Shown here piece by piece: positions 1 to 5,491 of a stretch of 8,342 bases of DNA. Each line of letters opens with the position of its first letter. Position 1 is the first letter of the stretch. The stretch spans positions 22,633 through 30,974 of the forward strand of contig DGQR01000193.1 of NCBI GenBank assembly GCA_002390825.1, written 5' to 3'. Below the pieces are notes generated by a model. It was not told the DNA's origin and ran no database searches. It saw nothing but the letters and a program-made list of their open reading frames with translations. The translations under genes were made by a program, and so were the position numbers. The DNA is from Rhodoferax sp. UBA4409. Lineage in GTDB: Bacteria; Pseudomonadota; Gammaproteobacteria; Burkholderiales; Burkholderiaceae_C.

Positions 1-191
1 GGTGCTGACACATTGGCCGGCGTGCTGGCGGTGAGGCTCGCGGGAGCAGTGGCACTGGAGTTAGGAAGCAGGCCCGTGAGCGCAGCTGCGCCCAAAAGGC
101 TCACCACGATGACGGAGCCTGCAGCGATCGCAATCACTGGATGCAAGCGCCACGCGCTAGGTTGCTGGAGAGTGGTGGGGTATGTGTTCAT
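1..191 (-). CDS. Probable glycine-zipper 2TM domain protein, N-terminal part (runs off left edge)
   Basis: An open minus-strand frame starts at ATG 191-189 and stays open to base 1, giving 63 residues. It begins MNTYPTTLQQPSAWRLHPVI, followed by a hydrophobic segment (about residues 18-42, rich in Ile, Val, Ala, Leu) ending in LTGLLP, then an Ala/Ser/Thr/Pro-rich stretch. A clean ribosome binding site, AAGGA (198-202), lies 6 nt before the ATG. The N-terminus with its single TM helix followed by a low-complexity linker resembles Burkholderiales proteins that carry a C-terminal glycine-zipper 2TM domain. That domain would lie outside the window, so the family call rests on memory of the N-terminal pattern. 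What is seen: start, RBS, one TM helix. What is inferred: an envelope-associated protein. It reads in the same direction as the DUF427 gene but is separated from it by 173 nt of hairpin-rich DNA, so it is probably a separate unit. Confidence 0.55.
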   Translation of the reverse strand, partial: MNTYPTTLQQPSAWRLHPVIAIAAGSVIVVSLLGAAALTGLLPNSSATAPASLTASTPANVSA

Positions 192-220
192 CGGGTGTCC
201 TTATGTGGTGACTTGATACA

Positions 221-235
221 CCGCCAGTGTGGCGG
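221..235. repeat. Perfect 6-bp inverted repeat with 3-nt loop
   Basis: CCGCCA (221-226), loop GTG, TGGCGG (230-235). It sits 30 nt upstream of the minus-strand start at 191, in that gene's leader or promoter region, and no T tract follows on either strand. It could be an operator or a 5'-leader hairpin. No -35/-10 pair with normal spacing could be placed around it. Confidence 0.35.
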
Positions 236-276
236 CGCCCTGCTTTTGTCACCAGAGGACCTGATCCCGAATCGGC

Positions 277-292
277 GTAGGAAGCCGCCTAC
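277..292. repeat. Inverted repeat GTAGG/CCTAC in the intergenic gap
   Basis: GTAGG (277-281), loop AAGCCG, CCTAC (288-292). A competing pairing, GGCG (274-277) with CGCC (286-289), is also possible. The element is followed on the plus strand by AAAAAGCGCGCG. A palindrome of this type seems familiar from upstream regions of stress genes in related bacteria, but that is recollection and was not checked. Function unknown. Confidence 0.35.
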
Positions 293-370
293 AAAAAGCG
301 CGCGTTACCAACCCCAGATCCCGAGCTCACTTCTCAGAAGCTACGAGTCTTTAGCGCGCTTGCCTCAAGC
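292..370 (-). terminator. Possible terminator structure downstream of the DUF427 gene
   Basis: Read on the minus strand, GCTTG-AGG-CAAGC (370-358) is centred on the DUF427 stop codon TGA (367-365). Eight bases, AAGCGCGC (361-354), can instead pair with GCGCGCTT (303-296), which is followed at once by a five-T tract (297-293). The two foldings overlap at 358-361, so they exclude each other. The second has a 50-nt loop that itself contains CTTCT/AGAAG (330-340). The T tract after a GC-rich arm is terminator-like, but the long loop makes it an unusual one. Confidence 0.35.
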
Positions 371-646
371 AGTGACTTGTACACCCTTCCAGAACGCAAC
401 GCGGTCGCGCACCATGGCGGCTTCGGGTTTGGGGTCGGCGTAGTACCAGACGGCGTCAATGTTCATTTCGCCGTTCACCATCAGCGAGTAGTAGCTGGCC
501 TGGCCTTTCCAGGCGCAGCTGGTTTTGTGGTTGCTAAACTGCACATAGTCGCGGTTCAGGCTGCTGGCGGGAAAGTAGTGGTTGCCTTCTACGAGCACGG
601 TGTCGTCGCTCTGGGCAATCACGGTGCCGTTCCAAATGGCTTTCAT
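365..646 (-). CDS. DUF427 domain-containing protein
   Basis: A complete 93-residue cytoplasmic protein, the normal size for a single-domain DUF427 (PF04248) protein. The start is ATG 646-644, with AAGGA (654-658) 7 nt upstream. A longer in-frame start at 685 would add 13 residues (MLQWHPQYPKETA) that do not look like the family, so it was not used. Family hallmarks in order: MKAIWNGTVIA at the N-terminus, VEGNHYFPASSL (residues 19-30), TSCAWKGQASYYSL around 42-55, AVWYYADPKPEA in the next third, and a final RVAFWKGVQV. No signal peptide or TM segment is visible. The biochemical function of the family is not established, and I infer none. The gene is transcribed divergently from yehZ with 114 nt between the starts, so the two may share a regulatory region. 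It ends in a hairpin-bearing stop codon region. Confidence 0.9.
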   Translation of the reverse strand: MKAIWNGTVIAQSDDTVLVEGNHYFPASSLNRDYVQFSNHKTSCAWKGQASYYSLMVNGEMNIDAVWYYADPKPEAAMVRDRVAFWKGVQVTA

Positions 647-760
647 GGCGGTTTCCTTGGGGTATTGAGGGTGCCATTGCAACACAGCTGCCTGTGCTGC
701 GGGCCAACCGGGGGCAATCGGTTTCGCTTATCCTGTGGCCTCACTTTAAAGGCTCGCCCC
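647..760. promoter_or_regulatory. Divergent regulatory region between the DUF427 gene and yehZ
   Basis: This 114-nt gap must hold the start signals of both genes. It contains an interrupted palindrome AACCG (706-710), 8 nt, CGGTT (719-723), just upstream of a weak -10-like TATCCT (729-734) on the plus strand, and a second small inverted repeat CACAG (683-687)/CTGTG (692-696). The yehZ ribosome binding site AAAGG lies at 748-752. No -35 element at good spacing was recognised for either direction, so the promoter may use an alternative sigma factor or an activator. In E. coli yehZYXW is known to be RpoS-dependent; applying that here is inference. Confidence 0.4.
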
Positions 761-1690
761 ATGCTACCCACCACCCCTTTTATGCGCCGTCACCTTCTTG
801 TATTGGCCACCGGCCTGCTGGCCACCTTTGCCAGCCATGCCCAAAGCCCGGTGCGTGTGGGCTCCAAGATCGATACCGAAGGCAAACTGCTCGGCAACAT
901 CGTGGTGCTGGCGCTGGAGGCGAATGGCATCAAAACAGAAAACAAGGTGGCCTTGGGCAACACCAAGGTGGTGCGCACCGCCCTGCTGGCCGGTGAGATT
1001 GACCTGTACCCCGAGTACACCGGCAACGGCGCCTTCATGCTGGGTGACGAAAGCAACAAGGCCTGGAAAGACCTGCGCGCCGGCTACGAGCTCGCCAAAA
1101 AGATGGACCTTGAGAAAAACAAGGTCGTCTGGCTGGAGCCGGCCAACGCCAACAACACCTGGGCGATTGCAGTTCGCCGCGATGTGGCAGTAGCCAACAA
1201 GCTGCGCACCCTGGACGACATGGGCCAGTACATCGCCAAGGGCGGCGCATTCAAGCTAGCTGCCTCGGCAGAGTTCATGGAGCGTGCTGACGCCATGCCC
1301 GCCTTCCAGGCTGCCTACGGTTTCAAACTGCGCGCGGACCAAGCGCTGGTGCTGGCAGGTGGCGACACCGCAGCCACCATCAAGGCCGCGGCCGAGAAAA
1401 CATCGGGCGTGAACGCCGCCATGGCCTACGGCACCGACGGCCCTGTGGCTGCCTTAGGTCTGGTCGTGATGGACGACCCCAAGGGTGTGCAGCCGGTGTA
1501 TGCCCCTGCCCCGCTGGTGCGTGAAGAAGTGCTCAAGCGCTACCCCGCCATTGCCACGGTGTTGGCACCCATCTTCAAATCGCTGGATGGCCCTACTTTG
1601 CAAATGCTGAATGCCCGCATTCAACTCGAAGGCCAAGACCCACGCAAAGTGGCCACAACCTACCTGCAAAGCAAAGGCTTCCTGAAATAA
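761..1690 (+). CDS. yehZ: Osmoprotectant ABC transporter, periplasmic substrate-binding protein YehZ/OsmF
   Basis: A 309-residue protein, close to the ~305 residues of E. coli YehZ (OsmF). ATG 761 was chosen because AAAGG (748-752) stands 8 nt before it; the in-frame ATG at 782 has no Shine-Dalgarno sequence. The N-terminus is a Sec signal peptide: M1 to about A27, with RR at 9-10, a hydrophobic core (LLVLATGLLATFA) and a likely cut after SHA. The mature protein starts with the type II binding-protein strand VRVGSKIDTEG. It carries two stretches typical of OsmF/ProX-like proteins: DLYPEYTGNG (81-90) and PANANNTWAIAV (127-138). Known family role: capture of compatible solutes, with weak betaine affinity reported for the E. 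coli protein. It is the first gene of yehZYXW. A gap of 11 nt separates it from yehY. The exact ligand cannot be read from the sequence. Confidence 0.9.
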   Translation: MLPTTPFMRRHLLVLATGLLATFASHAQSPVRVGSKIDTEGKLLGNIVVLALEANGIKTENKVALGNTKVVRTALLAGEIDLYPEYTGNGAFMLGDESNKAWKDLRAGYELAKKMDLEKNKVVWLEPANANNTWAIAVRRDVAVANKLRTLDDMGQYIAKGGAFKLAASAEFMERADAMPAFQAAYGFKLRADQALVLAGGDTAATIKAAAEKTSGVNAAMAYGTDGPVAALGLVVMDDPKGVQPVYAPAPLVREEVLKRYPAIATVLAPIFKSLDGPTLQMLNARIQLEGQDPRKVATTYLQSKGFLK

Positions 1691-1701
1691 GCGCCGCCGT
1701 G

Positions 1702-2883
1702 ATGGACGTGCGCCCCCAGCGCTGGAGCCCGGTGCTGGCGCTGTGTATGGCGCTCGCATTGGGGGCCGCATGGGGCCTGCCCTTTGTGCGGGTCGCACCG
1801 AACCGGCTGCTGTCTGGCGAGCCGGTTTTTTTATGGCAATGGCTGCCGGGCACCAGTGCGTGGATGGCTGCTGCCTTGGCGCTCGGGCTAGGGGTTTTGT
1901 GTCTTGCGCTTGTGCAAGCCCACCGCCGGATCGTGCAGGTCGCAGTGGCGTTAGTGTTGTCGGCAGGCATGGCCGCACTTTGGCTGGCGGCTGGTCACCA
2001 CGCCAGTAGCGTCAGCCTAGCCAGCCAGACAGACAACCCGCTGGTCCGCACTTCTTTGGGTGCCGGTTTTTGGACGCTGGCAGCGCTGGCCTGGATGTCG
2101 GCGCTCGACGCAGTCGCCCGCTTGCAGCTGAAAACCCTGCCACGCTTGCTGCTGCAAAGCACTTTGTTCGCGCCCTTGCTTCTGTCTTTGAGTGCGGGGC
2201 AAGACTTGTCCATCGCCAAGGAATACGCCAACCAGAGCGATGTGTTCGGCCCCGCCATCGTGCGCCATTTGCAGATCGTGCTGCTGGTTATTGCACCGGC
2301 CGTAGCCATCGGCGTGCCGCTGGCCTGGCGCATGACCCGTGCACCGCGCCTGCGCGAGACGCTGTTGCCGGTGCTGAATGTGATTCAGACCATCCCGTCC
2401 ATCGCCCTGTTCGGCTTGTTGATGGCGCCTCTGGCGTGGCTGGCAGCGCAGGCACCCATGTTGGGCCGGCTGGGTATTAGCGGTGTGGGCCTGGCGCCTG
2501 CGGTGCTGGCGCTGCTGCTGTATGCGCTGCTGCCCATCGTGCGCTCGGCGTTGGCCGGGCTGGAGCAGGTACCCGTAGCCACCGTGACTGCGGCGCGCGC
2601 CATGGGCATGACACCGCGGCAAGTGCTCTGGCATGTGGAGCTGCCGCTGGCCTTGCCGGTGCTGCTGATCGGGCTGCGCACCGCGGTCGTGCAAACCACG
2701 GGCCTGGCCGCAGTGACCGCGCTGGTGGGTGCGGGTGGTTTGGGCAGCATCATGTTTGACGGCTTGTTCAGCGCGGCCAACGAGCTGGTGATGCTGGGTG
2801 TGATTCCCATCGTGCTGCTGGCTTTGCTGGCAGACCATTTTTTCAAGGCGCTCGGCAACTTGCTGGAGACGCCCGCCGCATGA
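1702..2883 (+). CDS. yehY: Osmoprotectant ABC transporter, long permease YehY
   Basis: A 393-residue inner-membrane permease, matching the unusually long YehY (about 385 residues in E. coli). ATG 1702 is used; the GTG just before it (1699) is also possible and neither has a clear Shine-Dalgarno, so translational coupling to yehZ is likely. The N-terminal third contains extra TM helices (about residues 10-28, 53-71, 77-97, and one near 118-135) that ordinary BPD_transp_1 permeases lack. It includes APNRLLSGE (32-40), which I recall as also present in E. coli YehY. The core permease domain spans roughly 190-385 and holds the EAA-type coupling loop AARAMGMTPRQVLWHVELPL (297-316), which docks on the ATPase. 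The gene ends in ATGA (2880-2883), overlapping yehX by 4 nt. A terminator-like hairpin with seven Ts lies inside it at 1801-1832. Confidence 0.9.
   Translation: MDVRPQRWSPVLALCMALALGAAWGLPFVRVAPNRLLSGEPVFLWQWLPGTSAWMAAALALGLGVLCLALVQAHRRIVQVAVALVLSAGMAALWLAAGHHASSVSLASQTDNPLVRTSLGAGFWTLAALAWMSALDAVARLQLKTLPRLLLQSTLFAPLLLSLSAGQDLSIAKEYANQSDVFGPAIVRHLQIVLLVIAPAVAIGVPLAWRMTRAPRLRETLLPVLNVIQTIPSIALFGLLMAPLAWLAAQAPMLGRLGISGVGLAPAVLALLLYALLPIVRSALAGLEQVPVATVTAARAMGMTPRQVLWHVELPLALPVLLIGLRTAVVQTTGLAAVTALVGAGGLGSIMFDGLFSAANELVMLGVIPIVLLALLADHFFKALGNLLETPAA
1801..1832 (+). terminator. Intragenic intrinsic-terminator-like hairpin in yehY
   Basis: AACCGGCT (1801-1808) and AGCCGGTT (1820-1827) form a perfect 8-bp stem around an 11-nt loop. 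The T tract begins inside the 3' arm and runs seven bases (1826-1832). This is the most complete intrinsic-terminator shape in the window, yet it lies about 100 nt inside yehY, in codons for NRLLSGEPVFL. It would give partial termination after yehZ, leaving more binding-protein mRNA than transporter mRNA. Active translation of yehY could prevent it from folding. Activity is inferred from shape only. Confidence 0.5.
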
Positions 2884-3818
2884 TCACTTTTGACCACACC
2901 TGCAAGTCTTACGACGGCACACCGGCCATCACCGACTTGAACCTGCACATCGACCAGGGTGAGCTGGTAGTGCTGCTCGGGCCCTCGGGCTCCGGCAAAT
3001 CGACCGCGCTCAAGATGATCAACCGCATGGTCGACCACGATGGCGGCCGCATCTTGCTCAATGGCGAAGAGATTTACAGCTTCAATGTGCAGGATTTGCG
3101 CCGCCGCATGGGCTATGCGATCCAGTCGGTGGGCCTGTTCCCGCACTGGACCGTGGCGCGCAACATTGCCACCGTGCCCACGCTGCTGGGCTGGGATGCC
3201 ACCCGCGTGCAAGCCCGGGTCACCGAACTGCTGCAACTGCTCGACTTGGCCCCCGAGCCATACGCGAGCCGATACCCGCACCAGCTCTCGGGCGGCCAGC
3301 AGCAACGGGTGGGCGTGGCGCGTGCGCTAGCCGCCGACCCCGATGTGCTGCTGATGGACGAGCCCTTTGGTGCGCTAGACCCTGTGACCCGCGCCACCCT
3401 GCAGCTGGAGCTCAAACGCATCCACCGCGCCACCGGCAAAACCATTGTGCTGGTCACCCACGACATTGACGAAGCCTTGCTGCTTGCCACCCGCATCGTG
3501 CTGCTGAACCACGGCCGCATTGCGCAAGTGGGCACGCCGCTGGAGCTATTGCAGCAACCCGCCAGCGACTTTGTGGCCGACTTTATGGGGCGCGCGGACC
3601 TCGGGCTGAAGCAGCTCTCGCTGCGGCCGATTGCACCCTTGATACAAGCTGTGAATGGGAACACGCCCCCCCATGTGATTGCCGATACCGCCACGGTGCG
3701 GGAGGCTATTTCGCAGATGGCGGCGCTCGGCGTGTCGTGCCTCGGTGTCACCAACCCGAGCGGCACGGTGCTGGGCCAGGTGAGCGCTGCCGATTTGCTG
3801 GAAGCAAGGCATGGCTGA
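2880..3818 (+). CDS. yehX: Osmoprotectant ABC transporter, ATP-binding protein YehX
   Basis: A 312-residue cytoplasmic ATPase that powers the importer (E. coli YehX is about 308). All nucleotide-binding motifs are intact: Walker A GPSGSGKST (34-42), Q-loop Gln82, ABC signature LSGGQQQR (136-143), Walker B VLLMDE (156-161), D-loop ALD (165-167) and the switch His194 in THD. After the nucleotide-binding domain (to about 235) comes a tail of some 75 residues with one CBS-like motif, TVREAISQMAALGVSCLGV (272-290) and VLGQVSAADLLEA (297-309). Many OpuA/OpuC-type ATPases carry two CBS repeats; only one is visible here. The ATG start overlaps the yehY stop by 4 nt (ATGA), and the gene overlaps yehW by 8 nt, which indicates tight translational coupling and fixed stoichiometry. 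Confidence 0.93.
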   Translation: MITFDHTCKSYDGTPAITDLNLHIDQGELVVLLGPSGSGKSTALKMINRMVDHDGGRILLNGEEIYSFNVQDLRRRMGYAIQSVGLFPHWTVARNIATVPTLLGWDATRVQARVTELLQLLDLAPEPYASRYPHQLSGGQQQRVGVARALAADPDVLLMDEPFGALDPVTRATLQLELKRIHRATGKTIVLVTHDIDEALLLATRIVLLNHGRIAQVGTPLELLQQPASDFVADFMGRADLGLKQLSLRPIAPLIQAVNGNTPPHVIADTATVREAISQMAALGVSCLGVTNPSGTVLGQVSAADLLEARHG

Positions 3819-4563
3819 CGCACCTAGCCACCCAGCCCGCTGGTGGAGCGATCGGCTGCTGTGGACGCTGGCCGCGCTGCTGGCGCTGGCCTATGGCCTG
3901 CCGCACAGCACACCTGTGTTTGCCGCGCTTTTCCCGGCCCTGCCCCGCCCGGTGTATCTGCAAGAGCCCTTGGCTGTATTGCTCTGGCAGCACTTGGAGC
4001 TGGTGCTGTTGTCCAGCGCAATCGCTATTCTGCTGGGCACAGCCGCTGGCGTGGCGGCCACGCGGCCTGCGGGCCGTGCCTTCAGGCCCTTGCTGGAGGC
4101 TCTGGCCGCCATGGGCCAAACTTTTCCGCCGGTGGCGATCTTGGCAGTGGCGGTGCCGGCGGTCGGTTTCGGAGAGCTACCGGCCCTGATTGCTTTGTCA
4201 CTATTCGGGCTCTTGCCTGTGTTGCAAGCCACGCTGGCTGGGGTGGAGTCGGTACCACGCCCTGTGCTGGAGTCTGCACGCGCCATGGGCCTGTCGCCGC
4301 GACACATCCTCACGCAGGTGCAGATTCCGCTGGCACTGCCGCTGTGGCTGGCGGGGGTTCGCACCTCGGTCATCGTCAATATCGGCACCGCGGCTATTGC
4401 CTCTACGGTAGGGGCCAAAACCTTGGGCTCGCCGATCATCGTGGGGCTCTCGGGGTTCAACACCGCGTATGTATTGCAAGGCGCGGTACTGGTAGGCCTG
4501 CTGGCGATAGCCGCCGACATGGGCTTCGAGCGGCTGAGCCGGCGAGTGCGATGGGCTGACTAG
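3811..4563 (+). CDS. yehW: Osmoprotectant ABC transporter, short permease YehW
   Basis: A 250-residue inner-membrane permease, the second membrane half of the importer (E. coli YehW is about 243). ATG 3811 lies 8 nt inside the end of yehX; GAAG at 3801-3804 is a weak Shine-Dalgarno at 6 nt. After a short polar N-terminus come an early TM helix (about 14-30) and the BPD_transp_1 core with helices near 53-75, 90-112 and 120-142. The EAA-type loop ESARAMGLSPRHILTQVQIP starts at residue 154, followed by the typical NIGTAAIASTVGAKTLG segment. It lacks the long N-terminal extension of YehY, as expected for the pair. It is the last gene of the operon; its TAG stop falls in a small hairpin (4553-4566). 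Confidence 0.92.
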   Translation: MADAPSHPARWWSDRLLWTLAALLALAYGLPHSTPVFAALFPALPRPVYLQEPLAVLLWQHLELVLLSSAIAILLGTAAGVAATRPAGRAFRPLLEALAAMGQTFPPVAILAVAVPAVGFGELPALIALSLFGLLPVLQATLAGVESVPRPVLESARAMGLSPRHILTQVQIPLALPLWLAGVRTSVIVNIGTAAIASTVGAKTLGSPIIVGLSGFNTAYVLQGAVLVGLLAIAADMGFERLSRRVRWAD

Positions 4564-4566
4564 CCC
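4553..4566 (+). repeat. Stop-codon hairpin at the end of yehW
   Basis: GGGCT (4553-4557), loop GACT, AGCCC (4562-4566). The yehW stop TAG (4561-4563) spans the loop and 3' arm. No T tract follows. A second GC-rich inverted repeat, GCCCC (4579-4583)/GGGGC (4593-4597), lies just downstream. Together they mark the end of the yeh operon but do not form a standard intrinsic terminator. Confidence 0.35.
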
Positions 4567-4589
4567 GCTCACCCTTGGGCCCCGAGTAC

Positions 4590-4617
4590 TTGGGGGCAAA
4601 GCCTTGGCTGATAGACT
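4590..4617 (+). promoter_or_regulatory. Candidate sigma-70 promoter for the CzcI-like gene
   Basis: TTGGGG (4590-4595), a 16-nt spacer, then TAGACT (4612-4617), with TG one base upstream (4609-4610) as in extended -10 promoters. The predicted transcription start at about 4624-4626 falls on or next to the ATG at 4626. No Shine-Dalgarno is visible before that ATG, so the mRNA may be leaderless. Read from consensus similarity only. Confidence 0.4.
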
Positions 4618-4625
4618 CCGCGCCC

Positions 4626-4973
4626 ATGCGCCGTTGGTTTTTTATTGTGATGTTGATACTCTTGCCTGTGCAGCTCTCTTGGGCGGCGGCAAGTGCGTAT
4701 TGCCAGCACACTGCGCCCCACACAACGCCGCATCCTGGCCACCATGTGCACGAGCATGCCCAGTCGCCCTCTGGCGATAGCAACACCGCAGACACGGGCA
4801 CTTTAGAGAACGACTGTGGCGTGTGCAACGCGGGCTGCTCACTCGCCCTGCACACTGCCACACCCAACGCCACACTGGGCCATGGGCACCTGCGTGCCAG
4901 CGCCCCCACCCCAGTGCCCTTGCGGCACTACCAAGACCTCCCCGACCGCCCGCAGTGGGCCACCCTGGCTTAG
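4626..4973 (+). CDS. Small His/Cys-rich periplasmic protein, CzcI family (cation efflux-associated)
   Basis: A 115-residue exported protein. It starts MRRWFFIVMLILLPVQLSWA, a Sec signal peptide likely cut around residues 20-24, then AAASAYCQH. This start resembles the CzcI-type proteins found beside heavy-metal efflux genes in Cupriavidus and relatives. The mature part has 11 His (seven at 28-44) and four Cys (26, 64, 67, 71; the last three as DCGVCNAGC), both suited to metal binding and the Cys to disulfide formation. ATG 4626 is chosen over the in-frame ATG 4575 because it directly begins the signal peptide. In known loci CzcI is linked to regulation of Czc metal resistance, but its mechanism is poorly defined, and no efflux pump is present in this window. 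The family is assigned from the N-terminal pattern and His/Cys content. Confidence 0.7.
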   Translation: MRRWFFIVMLILLPVQLSWAAASAYCQHTAPHTTPHPGHHVHEHAQSPSGDSNTADTGTLENDCGVCNAGCSLALHTATPNATLGHGHLRASAPTPVPLRHYQDLPDRPQWATLA

Positions 4974-4979
4974 CCAGGG
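4963..4979 (+). repeat. Stop-codon hairpin at the end of the CzcI-like gene
   Basis: CCCTGG (4963-4968), loop CTTAG, CCAGGG (4974-4979), a perfect 6-bp stem with the TAG stop (4971-4973) in the loop. The flanking CT/AG bases extend the palindrome. No T tract follows, so it is a possible 3'-end stabiliser or weak terminator before dsbB, not a standard terminator. Confidence 0.4.
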
Positions 4980-5011
4980 CCCGCATTGCGCTTGCCCTGA
5001 ACACACACCAC

Positions 5012-5027
5012 CCGGCGTAGTTGCCGG
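5012..5027 (+). repeat. Hairpin upstream of the dsbB-like gene
   Basis: CCGGC (5012-5016), loop GTAGTT, GCCGG (5023-5027). It lies in the 80-nt gap between the CzcI-like stop and the dsbB-like start, 16 nt before the GGAGG ribosome binding site (5044-5048). It is a candidate leader structure or operator. No T tract. Confidence 0.3.
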
Positions 5028-5053
5028 ATCACTGTCGTTCGTTGGAGGCCGTT

Positions 5054-5491
5054 GTGCTGCCGTCATTTTTTTACATGCGATCCGCGTGGGCGCTGCTGGT
5101 CGCCGCCTGGATGCTCGCCACGGTGTCCACTGCAGGGGCACTTTTTATGGGTGAGGTCATGGGCATGACGCCCTGCAACCTATGCTGGTTTCAGCGCATT
5201 GCCATGTTCCCCTTGGTATTGATCTTAGGCATGGCGGCTTACCGCAACGACCGTGAGGGCGCGCTATATGCCCTGCCCCTCGCCGGATTGGGCACCTTAA
5301 CGTCGCTGTACCACACGCTGCTGATCGCGGGCTGGGTACCCAAAGCTTGGGTTCCGTGCGGCGCAGGTGCCTCTTGCGCAAATCAGGCGCTCACCATGTT
5401 TTACGGGGTTCAGATCCCCTGGCTCTCTTTGGCGGCATTTGTATCGATTGCCGCTTTGCTCTGTATTTATCTCAAGAAAACTTCACCATGA
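5054..5491 (+). CDS. dsbB: Disulfide bond formation protein B (DsbB/BdbC-like)
   Basis: A 145-residue four-helix inner-membrane oxidoreductase that reoxidises a DsbA-type partner and passes electrons to quinone (family knowledge). GTG 5054 is chosen because GGAGG (5044-5048) lies 5 nt upstream; the frame is open from TTG 5021, and ATG 5075 is an alternative without a Shine-Dalgarno. TM segments lie near residues 10-32, 49-62, 70-93 and 119-140. The first periplasmic Cys pair is in TPCNLCWFQR (C41, C44); the second is VPCGAGASC (C102, C108). The short length and this spacing fit the BdbC-like subgroup better than E. coli DsbB (about 176 residues). The stop overlaps the DsbA-like start by 4 nt (ATGA), as expected for a dedicated redox pair. 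Confidence 0.9.
   Translation: MLPSFFYMRSAWALLVAAWMLATVSTAGALFMGEVMGMTPCNLCWFQRIAMFPLVLILGMAAYRNDREGALYALPLAGLGTLTSLYHTLLIAGWVPKAWVPCGAGASCANQALTMFYGVQIPWLSLAAFVSIAALLCIYLKKTSP

Noticed and set aside
13..216. Plus-strand frame over the left edge
   Set aside because: The opposite strand holds a frame with a good ribosome binding site and a TM helix; the plus frame has neither.
377..760. 5' extension of the yehZ frame upstream of ATG 761
   Set aside because: It runs antisense through the DUF427 gene and would bury the yehZ signal peptide internally; ATG 761 has its own Shine-Dalgarno.
2017..2838. Long open frame on the minus strand opposite yehY (273 codons)
   Set aside because: Shadow of yehY in GC-rich DNA. 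The translation is a low-complexity Gln/His/Arg-rich string with no domain, and yehY itself is clearly coding.
4636..4645. T-rich run near the start of the CzcI-like gene
   Set aside because: No GC-rich stem precedes it; it encodes the Trp-Phe-Phe-Ile start of the signal peptide.
5063..5072. T tract early in the dsbB-like gene
   Set aside because: No adequate stem before it; it encodes Phe-Phe of the membrane N-terminus.
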